Positions 25,989 to 34,640 of a DNA stretch of 64,000 nucleotides are shown here, piece after piece; the stretch's first letter is position 1, and each line of letters starts with the position of its first letter. The position numbers were made by a program, and so were the translations under genes. The notes beneath the pieces are model-generated. The model was not told the DNA's origin. It was given only the letters and a program-made list of their open reading frames with translations, and did no database searches. Origin of the DNA: Novosphingobium resinovorum (lineage in GTDB: Bacteria > Pseudomonadota > Alphaproteobacteria > Sphingomonadales > Sphingomonadaceae). The stretch spans positions 1,364,001-1,428,000 of the forward strand of contig NZ_CP017075.1 of NCBI RefSeq assembly GCF_001742225.1, written 5' to 3'.

Positions 25989-27388
25989 TGACCGGGCATC
26001 GCGTGATCGTTGTCGGCGCGGGCCCCGCAGGCGTGCGCGCCGCGCAGGCGCTGGTCGAAGCGGGCCTGCGCCCCATCGTCATCGACGAAGGCCGCCGCGC
26101 AGGCGGGCAAATATACCGCCGCCAGCCGGACAACTTCACCCGTTCGCACGAAGCGCTTTACGGCACCGAGGCCGCGCGGGCACGGGCGATCCACGAGACC
26201 TTCGACGGCCTCGCCGCGCAGATCGACTATCGCCCCGAAACGCTGGTCTGGCACATCGCGGACGGGCATGTCTGGACGCTCGATGGCGAAGGGCAGCACC
26301 GTTCGGAACCCTACGATGCGCTGATCCTGTGCACCGGCGCGACCGACCGCGTCATGCCGGTCAAGGGCTGGAACCGCGCGGGCACTTACAGCCTCGGCGC
26401 CGCGCAGATCGCGCTCAAGGCACAGGCCTGCGCGATCGGCAGCGAAGTGGTATTCCTCGGCTCCGGGCCGCTGCTCTACCTCGTTGCCTCGCAATATGCG
26501 AAGGCCGGCGCGAACGTCGTCGCCGTGCTCGATACCGCGCCCTTCGCGGCCCGCATCCCGGCGCTGCCCAGGCTGCTGTCTCAGCCCGGCGTGCTGTGGA
26601 ACGGCGTGATCCTGACCCGCGCGCTCAAGCGGGCGGGCGTGGCGGTGCATCACGGCGTCACCCCGGTCGCAATCACCGGCGATGCGCAGGACGGCGTGGA
26701 CGGCATCGTCGTGCGCATGGCCGATGGATCGCAGCGCCGCTTTGCCTGCAACGCGGTAGGCATGGGCCATCACCTGCGGCCCGAGACCCAGCTTGCCGAC
26801 CTTGCCCGCTGCGAGTTCGCTTTCGATCCCGCCGTGCGCCAGTGGCTGCCGCTGCGCGACGGCGAAGGCCGCTCCTCGATGCCGGGGGTGTACCTTGGCG
26901 GCGACGGTGCGCGCATTCTCGGTGCACGGTCCGCCGAAGCGAGCGGGCGGCTTGCCGCCCTCACCGCGCTGGCCGATCTGGGGCATTCTGTCTCCGGCGG
27001 CGAGCAGAGCGGTCTGCGCAAGGCCATCGCCGGATACGCGCGCTTCGCGGCGGGATTGGCGCAGGCCTTTCCATGGCCGGTCGAACAGGCCGCCGCCCTG
27101 CCCGACGACGCGGTCGTCTGCCGCTGCGAAAGCGTCACAGCGGGCGAACTGCGCGCCGTCGTCAACGAAGGCGGCGCGCGCGAAGCCAACCGCGCCAAGG
27201 CGCTCAGCCGGGTCGGCATGGGCCGGTGCCAGGGTCGCTATTGCGGCCTCGCCGCCGCCGAAGTGATCGCCGCCGAAGCGCGCGTGCCCATCGAGACGGT
27301 CGGGCGCCTGCGCGGCGCCGCGCCGGTCAAACCGCTCGTCGCGGGCACTGCGGGCATCCCCTGCGCGCCGCAGGAGACCGGAGCATGA
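25970..27388 (+). CDS. FAD/NAD(P)-binding subunit with BFD-like [2Fe-2S] domain (HcnB/OoxA-like)
   Basis: A 472-residue flavoprotein with N-terminal motif RVIVVGAGPAGVRAAQAL followed by RRAGGQIYRR, typical of HcnB/OoxA. A second dinucleotide fold lies in the middle (EVVFLGSGPLLYLVASQY). The C-terminal BFD-like domain has cysteines in VVCRCESVTAGE and GMGRCQGRYCG. It shuttles electrons between FAD and iron-sulfur centres in a heterotrimeric amine dehydrogenase. ATG 25970 sits behind GGAGG, though with only four bases between; ATG 25988, at the stop of the small subunit gene, is the alternative and loses six residues. Confidence 0.9.
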   Translation: MGHNPLMTGHRVIVVGAGPAGVRAAQALVEAGLRPIVIDEGRRAGGQIYRRQPDNFTRSHEALYGTEAARARAIHETFDGLAAQIDYRPETLVWHIADGHVWTLDGEGQHRSEPYDALILCTGATDRVMPVKGWNRAGTYSLGAAQIALKAQACAIGSEVVFLGSGPLLYLVASQYAKAGANVVAVLDTAPFAARIPALPRLLSQPGVLWNGVILTRALKRAGVAVHHGVTPVAITGDAQDGVDGIVVRMADGSQRRFACNAVGMGHHLRPETQLADLARCEFAFDPAVRQWLPLRDGEGRSSMPGVYLGGDGARILGARSAEASGRLAALTALADLGHSVSGGEQSGLRKAIAGYARFAAGLAQAFPWPVEQAAALPDDAVVCRCESVTAGELRAVVNEGGAREANRAKALSRVGMGRCQGRYCGLAAAEVIAAEARVPIETVGRLRGAAPVKPLVAGTAGIPCAPQETGA

Positions 27389-28527
27389 GCGCCGCACGTT
27401 CGGACGTCCTCATCATCGGCGGCGGCATCATGGGCTGCGCCAGCGCGCTGTTCCTGCACCAGCGCGGCCAGTCGGTGACGCTGCTGGAAACCGACCTCGT
27501 CGGGCGGCAGGCCAGCGGCACCAACTTCGGCAACGTGCGCAGGCAGGGGCGGCCACTGTACCAGCTCCCGCTCGCCAACCGCTCGATCGCGATCTGGCGG
27601 CAGGCGCGCGAGCTGCTCGGCACCGACATCGAGTACCTGCAGCGCGGCCACATGCGCGTCGCCTATCGCGACCGGCCCGATGCCGCCGAGCGGATGGAGG
27701 CCTATGCCGCCGACGCCGCGCACTACGACCTCGATCTGGAGATGCTCAGCGGCAACGTGCTGCGCGACCGCTTCCCGTGGATGGGCCCCGACGTCCTGGC
27801 GGCCTCGCTTTCGGCGCAGTGCGGCCACGCGAACCCGCGCCTGACCGGCCCCGCCTTCGCGCGCGCGGCGGTGAAGCTCGGCGCCGTAATCCACGAGAAC
27901 TGCAAGGCCACCACCGCCCTGCGCGACGGCAACGAATTCCACGTCGTCGCCGCCGACGGCCGCGAATTCCGCGCGCCGGTGCTGCTCGTGACCGCTGGCG
28001 CATGGGCCAAGGCCTTCGTGGAAGGCTTCGGCGAGACGGTGCCGCTGACCTCGCGCGGGCCTAACATGTGCGTCACCGAACCGCTGCCTTACGCGATCGG
28101 ACCTTCGGTGGGAGTTTCCACGCCCGAGACGTTCGAGTCGGTCTATTTCCGGCAGGTCGGGCGCGGGAATCTGGTGATCGGCGGCAGCACGCAGAACCAG
28201 ACCTACCCCGAAGACTACCGCGTCTACGTGAAGCCGGAGAACTGCATCGGCCAGTGGCAGCAGATCCAGCGTCTGATCCCGGCGGTCAGGAACCTCGCGA
28301 TCATCCGCACCTGGAGCGGCATCGAAAGCTACCTGCCCGACGACCAGCCGGTGATGGGCCCGAGCGCCGGCGTAGACGGCCTGTTCTACGCCTTCGGCTT
28401 CTGCGGTGCGGGCTTTCAGCTGGGCCCGGGCGTGGGCGAGACGATGGCCGAACTGATCGCCACCGGCAGCACCGACATCGACCTGTCGCCCTACAGGATC
28501 GACCGCTTCGCTGCGGCTTCGGAATGA
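27385..28527 (+). CDS. FAD-dependent catalytic subunit of amine/opine dehydrogenase (HcnC/OoxB-like)
   Basis: A 380-residue DAO-family flavoprotein. The FAD motif DVLIIGGGIMGCASALFLHQ starts near residue 7, followed by ASGTNFGNVRRQGR, and the C-terminal end is YAFGFCGAGFQLGPGVGETM. It is the substrate-oxidising partner of the two preceding subunits; all three genes overlap by ATGA or similar. By family this complex removes two electrons from an N-substituted or D-amino acid and passes them to the membrane chain. A cytochrome b561 gene 120 bases downstream could be the acceptor (inference). Confidence 0.9.
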   Translation: MSAARSDVLIIGGGIMGCASALFLHQRGQSVTLLETDLVGRQASGTNFGNVRRQGRPLYQLPLANRSIAIWRQARELLGTDIEYLQRGHMRVAYRDRPDAAERMEAYAADAAHYDLDLEMLSGNVLRDRFPWMGPDVLAASLSAQCGHANPRLTGPAFARAAVKLGAVIHENCKATTALRDGNEFHVVAADGREFRAPVLLVTAGAWAKAFVEGFGETVPLTSRGPNMCVTEPLPYAIGPSVGVSTPETFESVYFRQVGRGNLVIGGSTQNQTYPEDYRVYVKPENCIGQWQQIQRLIPAVRNLAIIRTWSGIESYLPDDQPVMGPSAGVDGLFYAFGFCGAGFQLGPGVGETMAELIATGSTDIDLSPYRIDRFAAASE

Positions 28528-28649
28528 CACCGCGGCCGATGCTCCGGCGATACGCGCCGCATTGAACCCGAAGTGCGGATGATCGGCCTTTGGCGGTGGC
28601 CCCGCCGGCCATCCGCGCGAAGCCCCGGTTGCGCTTGAGTAGGACTATC

Positions 28650-29201
28650 ATGCGTCGCGACACGCCCCTCGCCTATGGCTTTGTCACTCGGGTGTTCCAC
28701 TGGACCATGGCCTGCCTCATCGGCTGGCAATTCATGGTCGCGTCGGGGTGGAGGGTGTTCGGCGACAGCGCCGTCATGAAGACCGTGTCGTTGCTGGGAC
28801 CTTCCCATCGCGCCGCAGGCGCGCTGCTTCTCGCGCTGGTCGTTCCGCGTGCGATGTGGGCTTTCAGGAACCGCTGCCAGCGTCCGGTCGATCATGGCGT
28901 GCCCGGCACATCGGCACGCATCGTTCATGTGATGATCTACCTGCTGCTCTTCATCGTGCCCGGGCTTGCGCTTGCGCGGACTTACGCGAACGGCAAGGGC
29001 TTCGATTTGTGGGGACTGCGGCTTGTCCCAGGGGCCGGGCACAGGATCGAATGGCTGACCGGGATGGCCGATCTCCTGCACGCTCCGCTCGCATGGGGCT
29101 TTGCCGTGCTGGTCACGGGGCATGTGGTGATGGCCGTGGTACACACCGCAGTGCTGCGTGACGGGCTGCTTCGCCGCATGATCGGGACACCGCAGGGCTG
29201 A
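28650..29201 (+). CDS. Cytochrome b561-family membrane protein
   Basis: A 183-residue protein with four hydrophobic helices and the histidine pattern of the CybB/b561 family: TRVFHWTMACLIGWQ in helix 1, GPSHRAAGALL in helix 2, and LLHAPLAWGFAVLVTGHVVM in helix 4. It would carry two b-type haems and pass electrons to or from quinone. ATG 28650 is chosen; the open frame from 28590 starts in non-conserved sequence. It lies just downstream of the three-subunit dehydrogenase on the same strand. Confidence 0.85.
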   Translation: MRRDTPLAYGFVTRVFHWTMACLIGWQFMVASGWRVFGDSAVMKTVSLLGPSHRAAGALLLALVVPRAMWAFRNRCQRPVDHGVPGTSARIVHVMIYLLLFIVPGLALARTYANGKGFDLWGLRLVPGAGHRIEWLTGMADLLHAPLAWGFAVLVTGHVVMAVVHTAVLRDGLLRRMIGTPQG

Positions 29202-29250
29202 TCCCGATCATGAGGTACGCGATTTCAAGGCAAAGGCAGGAAAGCGCCGA

Positions 29251-30726
29251 TCACAACTGGATCAGCGCCGCCTTGGTCTTCAGGCTCGCCATGTAGGCCT
29301 CGCGCCCCAGATCCTTGCCGATGCCGGACTGCTTGAAGCCGCCGGTCGGCAGCATGAAGTCGTTGCTGCGGCCGTAGCGGTTCACCCAGACGGTGCCCGC
29401 CTCCAGCGCCCGCGTAGCGCGCAGGGCGCGATTGAGGTCGCCGGTGTGGACGCCGGCGGCAAGGCCGTACGGGCTGTCGTTGGCCAGCGCATAAGCCTCT
29501 TCCTCGTCGGCGAAGGTCTGGACGGTCAGAACCGGGCCGAAGATTTCGCCGCGCACCGCTTCGGCGTCCTGACCCAGTCCGGTCAGGATGGTAGGCGCAT
29601 AGTAGCTGCCCTCCTGCGGCGCGGCGGCGCGGCTGCCGCCGGTCAGGGCCTCGCCCCCGGCCGCGATCGCGCGCGAGACGATGCCGTCGATCTGGCCTAG
29701 CTGCTTTTCCGAAATGATCGGCCCGATCGTCGTCGCCGCGCTCCAGGTCTGGCCCTGCGTGTGCGCCTCGACGGCGGCTTTGATCCGGTCGACCACCTCG
29801 TTCGCGACCTTGTCCTGCACCAGCAGACGCGATCCCGCGACGCAGACCTGCCCGCTGTTGAGCGTGATCGCGCGCGCCACGGTGGCGGCGGTGGCGGCGA
29901 TGTCGTTGGCATCGGCGAAGACGATCTGCGGGCTCTTGCCGCCCAGTTCCAGCGTCACCGGCTTGGGACCGGTCTGCGCGCAGGCTTCCATGATCGCGAT
30001 GCCAGTGCGGGTCGATCCGGTGAAGCTGACCTTGGACACCAGCGGATGACGGCACAGCGGATCGCCGACGCTCAGCCCATCGCCCTGCACCACGTTGAAC
30101 ACGCCCGCCGGAAGTCCCGCCTCAATGGCGAGTTCGGCGATGCGCACGATGCTGAAGGGCGTCATTTCCGACGGCTTGAGCACCACCGAATTGCCCGCCG
30201 CGATGGCCGGGGCGATCTTCCACGCCGCCATCACCAGCGGCAGGTTCCACGGCGCGATAGCGGCCACGACGCCGTAAGGCTCAGTGATCGTCATGCCAAG
30301 CTTGTCGGGCGTGGTGGCGATCACCTCGCCCCCGGCCTTGTCCGCGAATTCGGCGAAGAAGCGCAGGGTTTCTGCGGTATAGCTCACGTCCCAGGCCAGC
30401 ACTTCGGCGATGGTACGGGTCGATCCCAGCGCTTCGAGCGGGGCCAGCAGCGCCATGTCCGTCTCGATGAGATCGGCCCAGCGGCGCATCACTTTCATGC
30501 GCGCACGCGGGTCGGTGGCGGCCCAGCCGCTGGTCCTGTAGGCACGCGCAGCATCTTCTACCGCCGCCTCGACCTGCCCGGCCGAAGCACTGTCGAGCGC
30601 GGCATAGACGCGCGCGTCGGAGGGGCGGCGCACTTCCATCGGCGTGCCCTGACCCAGCGCGCGGCGGCCGCCGATGAAGTTGTTCTGGACCTCTATGCCG
30701 ATCGTGTCAGGATCAAAGCTGCTCAT
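29251..30726 (-). CDS. Aldehyde dehydrogenase (NAD(P)+)
   Basis: A 491-residue ALDH-superfamily enzyme. It has the Rossmann/active-site blocks VVAAIAPWNLPLVMAAWKIA, FTGSTRTG, the general-base motif LELGGKSPQ and the catalytic cysteine in NSGQVCVAGSR. It oxidises an aldehyde, perhaps the product of the amine dehydrogenases, to the acid. ATG 30726 follows AAGGAGCGCGCG; the frame extends to 30756 but without a site. It is the only minus-strand gene in the main cluster, convergent with cytochrome b561 and divergent from the GNAT gene. Confidence 0.92.
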   Translation of the reverse strand: MSSFDPDTIGIEVQNNFIGGRRALGQGTPMEVRRPSDARVYAALDSASAGQVEAAVEDAARAYRTSGWAATDPRARMKVMRRWADLIETDMALLAPLEALGSTRTIAEVLAWDVSYTAETLRFFAEFADKAGGEVIATTPDKLGMTITEPYGVVAAIAPWNLPLVMAAWKIAPAIAAGNSVVLKPSEMTPFSIVRIAELAIEAGLPAGVFNVVQGDGLSVGDPLCRHPLVSKVSFTGSTRTGIAIMEACAQTGPKPVTLELGGKSPQIVFADANDIAATAATVARAITLNSGQVCVAGSRLLVQDKVANEVVDRIKAAVEAHTQGQTWSAATTIGPIISEKQLGQIDGIVSRAIAAGGEALTGGSRAAAPQEGSYYAPTILTGLGQDAEAVRGEIFGPVLTVQTFADEEEAYALANDSPYGLAAGVHTGDLNRALRATRALEAGTVWVNRYGRSNDFMLPTGGFKQSGIGKDLGREAYMASLKTKAALIQL

Positions 30727-30922
30727 CGCGCGCTCCTTCGTTGCTATGTGCATCAACTAGGAGCGCAGCGGCGGCATTTATCGTCCCAGGCCCGGCACCT
30801 CCGCCATATTCTTCCGAAATAAATCGGAAGGCGGCACCTTATTCCAGACGGACGATTCTACATCCCGGTCATGATCCCCCCTCCCCGCTTGAGGAGGCGT
30901 CAGCCGAAGTGGAGATTAGACG
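30727..30922. promoter_or_regulatory. Divergent promoter region between aldehyde dehydrogenase and GNAT genes
   Basis: 196 bases separate two divergent starts, so promoters for both must lie here. I cannot point to convincing -35/-10 pairs. The repeated text TCCGAAATAAATCGGAA (near 30815) is a 7-bp inverted repeat with a 3-base centre (TCCGAAA-TAA-ATCGGA, imperfect) and could be an operator. Confidence 0.35.
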
Positions 30923-31780
30923 ATGGCAACACGGGTGAAGAAGTCGATCCAGATACGCGCCTTGACGCCGGACGACCTTCCGCTCGCCCACGGCCTGTCG
31001 CGCGAGCAACAGTGGCCGCACCGGGAACGCGACTGGGCGCGCATGCTGGAGATGGGCGACGGCATCATCGCCACGAGCGACGACGGCGTGGTAGGCACGA
31101 CGATGTGGTGGCCGCAGGGTGACGATCACGCGACGATCGGCATGGTCATCGTCTCCGGCGCGGCGCAGGGCATGGGCGTGGGGCGCCAGTTGATGGAAGC
31201 CGCGATCGAGAGGCTAGGCGACCGCAGCCTGATCCTGAACGCCACCAATGAGGGCCTAAACCTATACAGAAGCCTTGGCTTCGAGGCCTTCGGCTCGATC
31301 TACCAGCATCAGGGCGCGGCGTTCTCCGTGCCCATCCCCGAACTGATCCCCAACGAGCGCGTCGCGCCGCTGAAAGTGGGCGAGTGGCCCGATATCGTCA
31401 AGCTCGACCGTGAGGCGACCGGCATCGATCGCGCCCATATCATCAGCTACCTGTGCGAATATGCCCACGGCGTCGTGCTCAACCGCGATGGCGAGCAGGC
31501 AGGCTATGCCTTCTTTCGCCGTTTCGGGCGCGGGTACTCGATCGGGCCGGTTGTGGCGCCGGATATCGGCGGGGCGAAGGCGCTGATCTCGCACTGGCTG
31601 GGTTCCAACGCCGGCATGTTCTGCCGTCTCGACATTCCCGATGACTCCGGCCTGGCAGGCTGGCTCGACGACCTTGGCCTGCCCTGTGTCGGCCGGGTGA
31701 CGCGCATGTGCAGGGGCACGCCGCCCAAGTCTGGCACGGCGAGCAGCCCCTTCGCGATCATCAGCCAGGCGCTGGGCTGA
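30923..31780 (+). CDS. GNAT-family N-acetyltransferase (two-domain)
   Basis: A 285-residue protein. The N-terminal GNAT fold (residues about 8-140) shows the acetyl-CoA loop GAAQGMGVGRQLMEAA and the C-terminal GNAT strand LNLYRSLGFEAFG. The second half (about 150-285) looks like the Acetyltransf_18-type domain (AGYAFFRRFGRGYSIGPVVA). Proteins with this layout are frequent in amine and amino-acid catabolic clusters. The substrate is unknown; acetylation of a toxic amine intermediate is plausible. Confidence 0.85.
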   Translation: MATRVKKSIQIRALTPDDLPLAHGLSREQQWPHRERDWARMLEMGDGIIATSDDGVVGTTMWWPQGDDHATIGMVIVSGAAQGMGVGRQLMEAAIERLGDRSLILNATNEGLNLYRSLGFEAFGSIYQHQGAAFSVPIPELIPNERVAPLKVGEWPDIVKLDREATGIDRAHIISYLCEYAHGVVLNRDGEQAGYAFFRRFGRGYSIGPVVAPDIGGAKALISHWLGSNAGMFCRLDIPDDSGLAGWLDDLGLPCVGRVTRMCRGTPPKSGTASSPFAIISQALG

Positions 31781-31864
31781 ACTGAATTCCTGCGCTGACT
31801 CTAACGCCGCCCGGATCACCTCCGGGCTCCCCCGGATTCACCCTGAGGAAATGGGCCTGACGCC

Positions 31865-33328
31865 ATGATCCACGATCTGAAGAACCCTGATCTGTTCCGC
31901 CAGTCCGCCTTCATCTGCGGCGAATGGGTGCCCGCCGAAAACGGCGCAGCCATCGAGGTGGACGATCCCGCAACAGGTGCCGCAATCGGCCTCGTACCGG
32001 ACTGCACCGCCGCCGATACCGAACGCGCCATCGCCGCTGCGGATGCCGCCTTCGCCCCATGGCGCGCACTAACAGCGGGCGCCCGCGCGGCAATCCTCGA
32101 ACGTTGGCATGCGCTGGTGCTGGCGAACGTGGGCGACCTCGCCCGGATCATGACCGCCGAACAGGGCAAGCCGCTGGCCGAGTCCGAAGGCGAAATCCGA
32201 TACGCCGCAACCTTCATCAAGTGGTTCGCCGAAGAAGGCCGCCGCGCCTCCGGCCATGACGTGCTGGCGCCCGAGGCCAACCGCCGCATCTTCGTGATGA
32301 AGGAGCCGATTGGTGTCGCCGCCGCGATCACGCCGTGGAACTTCCCCGCGGCGATGATAACCCGCAAGTGCGCGCCCGCACTTGCTGCCGGGTGCCCAGT
32401 GATAGTCAAGCCTTCTGACCTCACGCCCTTTACCGCACTCGCGCTCGCCCGCCTTGCCGAGCAGGCGGGCTTCCCCAAGGGCACGATCAACGTCCTGACC
32501 GGCCGCCCCGAAGCGATCGGCGGCGCGATCACGGGCAGTCCGGTGGTACGAAAGCTTTCGTTCACCGGCTCCACCCGCGTCGGCAGCCTGCTGCTGCGCC
32601 AGTGCGCCGACACCGTCAAGCGCACCAGCATGGAGCTGGGCGGCAATGCTCCGCTGATCGTGTTCGACGACGCCGACCTCGACATTGCCGTGCAAAGCAC
32701 GATGGTCAGCAAGTTCCGCAACTCGGGTCAGACCTGCGTGTGCGCCAACCGCATTCTTGTGCAGGACGCGGTTTATGACGAGTTCGCAGCACGCTTGGCC
32801 AAGGAAGTCACGAGACTGACGGTTGGACCGGGGGCGTACGCGGGCGTCACGATGGGCCCGCTTATCAACCGCGTCGCAGCACAAAAAGTTGAAGGACATA
32901 TCGATGATGCCCTGAGCAGGGGCGCGACCCTGTACGCCAGTGGCCACAGCCCCATGCCTTTCGACCGGTTCATCGCTCCGGTAGTGCTAACCGGTGCAAC
33001 CCACGACATGCTGCTGGCAAACGAGGAAACCTTCGGCCCCGTCGCGCCGCTGTTCCGCTTCGGCTCCGAGGACGAGGCGATCGCCATGGCCAACGCTACC
33101 GAATACGGCCTCGCCAGCTACTTCTACACCGAAAACCTGCACCGCGCCTTCCGCGTCGCCGAGAGGCTGGAGGCGGGCATGGTCGCGCTCAACACCGGCT
33201 CGATTGCGATGGAGATGGCCCCCTTTGGCGGCGCCAAGCAATCGGGCCTTGGCCGCGAGGGCGGACGCGCGGGGCTGGAGGAGTATCTCGAAACCAAGGC
33301 CTTCCACATCGCCGGCCTCAAGCTTTGA
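31865..33328 (+). CDS. gabD: NAD(P)-dependent succinate-semialdehyde dehydrogenase (GabD-like)
   Basis: A 487-residue ALDH with the succinate-semialdehyde-type core: GVAAAITPWNFPAAMITRK, FTGSTRVGSLL, the base motif MELGGNAPLIVFDDADLD, and the catalytic cysteine in FRNSGQTCVCANR. It ends GLEEYLETKAFH, the same end that is seen at the very start of the window, so two copies exist. It channels a semialdehyde (from transaminase or amine oxidase) to succinate or a similar diacid. It begins 84 bases after the GNAT stop and is followed 29 bases later by a dehydrogenase gene. Confidence 0.88.
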   Translation: MIHDLKNPDLFRQSAFICGEWVPAENGAAIEVDDPATGAAIGLVPDCTAADTERAIAAADAAFAPWRALTAGARAAILERWHALVLANVGDLARIMTAEQGKPLAESEGEIRYAATFIKWFAEEGRRASGHDVLAPEANRRIFVMKEPIGVAAAITPWNFPAAMITRKCAPALAAGCPVIVKPSDLTPFTALALARLAEQAGFPKGTINVLTGRPEAIGGAITGSPVVRKLSFTGSTRVGSLLLRQCADTVKRTSMELGGNAPLIVFDDADLDIAVQSTMVSKFRNSGQTCVCANRILVQDAVYDEFAARLAKEVTRLTVGPGAYAGVTMGPLINRVAAQKVEGHIDDALSRGATLYASGHSPMPFDRFIAPVVLTGATHDMLLANEETFGPVAPLFRFGSEDEAIAMANATEYGLASYFYTENLHRAFRVAERLEAGMVALNTGSIAMEMAPFGGAKQSGLGREGGRAGLEEYLETKAFHIAGLKL

Positions 33329-33357
33329 CCCTCAGGCTCTGACAGGAAACTGATCTC

Positions 33358-34434
33358 ATGACCGCACCCCGCAACTACACTATCTCCGTCATTCCCGGCG
33401 ACGGTATCGGCACCGAAGTCATGCCCGAGGGCATCCGCGTGCTGGAAAAGGCCGCCAGCCTCTATGGCTTCACCATCGAGCAGCAGTGGCACGATTTCGC
33501 CTGCTGCGATTACTATGCCAAGCACGGGCAGATGATGCCTGACGACTGGAAGGCCCGCATCGGTTCGCCCGATGCGATCTTCTTCGGCGCGGTGGGCTGG
33601 CCCGATACCGTGCCCGATCATATCTCGCTGTGGGGATCGCTGTTGCAGTTCCGCCGCGAGTACGACCAGTACGTCAACCTGCGCCCGGCACGCCTGATGC
33701 CGGGTGTACCCTCCCCGCTCGCCGGGCGCGGCCCCGGCAGCATCGATATGTGGATCGTGCGCGAGAACACCGAGGGCGAATACAGTTCGGTCGGCGGGCG
33801 CATGTATCCGGGCACCAAGCGCGAGATCGTGATCCAGGAAACGGTGATGAGCCGCCACGGCGTCGACCGCGTGCTGCGTTACGCCTTCGACCTTGCGCAG
33901 AGCCGCGACGCCCGCCACCTCACCTCGGCCACCAAGTCCAACGGCATCGCCATCACCATGCCGTTCTGGGACGAGCGGGTCGAGGAAATGGCGAAAGCCT
34001 ATCCCGAAGTCCGCACCGACAAGTACCACATCGACATCCTGACCGCGCAGTTCGTGATGAATCCGGACCGCTTCGACGTCGTCGTCGCCTCCAACCTGTT
34101 CGGGGACATTCTCTCCGACCTCGGCCCGGCCTGCACCGGCACGATCGGCGTCGCGCCTTCGGGCAACATCAACCCGGACCGAACCGGCCCTTCGCTGTTC
34201 GAGCCGGTCCACGGTTCGGCGCCGGACATCGCAGGCAAGGGCATCGCCAACCCGATCGGCCAGATCTGGTCCGCCTCGATGATGCTGGAGCACTTGGGCG
34301 AAGTGGAGGCGGGCAAGGCGATCATGCGCGCGATCGAGACGGTCCTCGCCGATCCCAAGCTGCGCACGGCAGACCTGAAGGGCGAGGCCGACACGGTAAC
34401 CTGCGGTAAGGCCGTGGCCGACGCGCTGAGCTGA
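33358..34434 (+). CDS. Tartrate dehydrogenase / isopropylmalate-dehydrogenase family enzyme
   Basis: A 358-residue beta-decarboxylating dehydrogenase. Visible are the N-terminal VIPGDGIGTEVMPEG, the substrate arginine/glutamate region RENTEGEYSSVGGR, the catalytic Tyr/Lys region and the metal/NAD block VVASNLFGDILSDLGPA. The tartrate/malate-type members (TtuC, DmlA) share the sequence FFGAVGWPDTVPDH. It would oxidise and often decarboxylate a 2-hydroxy diacid in the cytoplasm. A strong hairpin follows. Confidence 0.85.
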   Translation: MTAPRNYTISVIPGDGIGTEVMPEGIRVLEKAASLYGFTIEQQWHDFACCDYYAKHGQMMPDDWKARIGSPDAIFFGAVGWPDTVPDHISLWGSLLQFRREYDQYVNLRPARLMPGVPSPLAGRGPGSIDMWIVRENTEGEYSSVGGRMYPGTKREIVIQETVMSRHGVDRVLRYAFDLAQSRDARHLTSATKSNGIAITMPFWDERVEEMAKAYPEVRTDKYHIDILTAQFVMNPDRFDVVVASNLFGDILSDLGPACTGTIGVAPSGNINPDRTGPSLFEPVHGSAPDIAGKGIANPIGQIWSASMMLEHLGEVEAGKAIMRAIETVLADPKLRTADLKGEADTVTCGKAVADALS

Positions 34435-34467
34435 TTCGGTCCCGTCACCACCTACTTCCCGAAGACT

Positions 34468-34505
34468 AAAGACCGCGCGTGCCCCTCCGGGTACGCGCGG
34501 TCTTT
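34468..34505 (+). terminator. Strong hairpin terminator
   Basis: A 13-bp perfect stem AAAGACCGCGCGT / ACGCGCGGTCTTT, extended by four inner pairs (one G-T) to about 17 bp with a CTCC tetraloop, 33 bases after the dehydrogenase stop. The A-rich left foot and TCTTT right foot allow termination in both directions. Confidence 0.75.
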
Positions 34506-34640
34506 CGTTGCGGCATTTTGTGCTGCGGTCTGTCCCAATTCATGCATGCTCCCGTTCGCAAACAGTCAAAGTCGGCGCTTTCTGTCAGCCTGGCTGCGTA
34601 GGCTAATGCCATCAACAACGAGAAACGAGCCCCTGATCTC

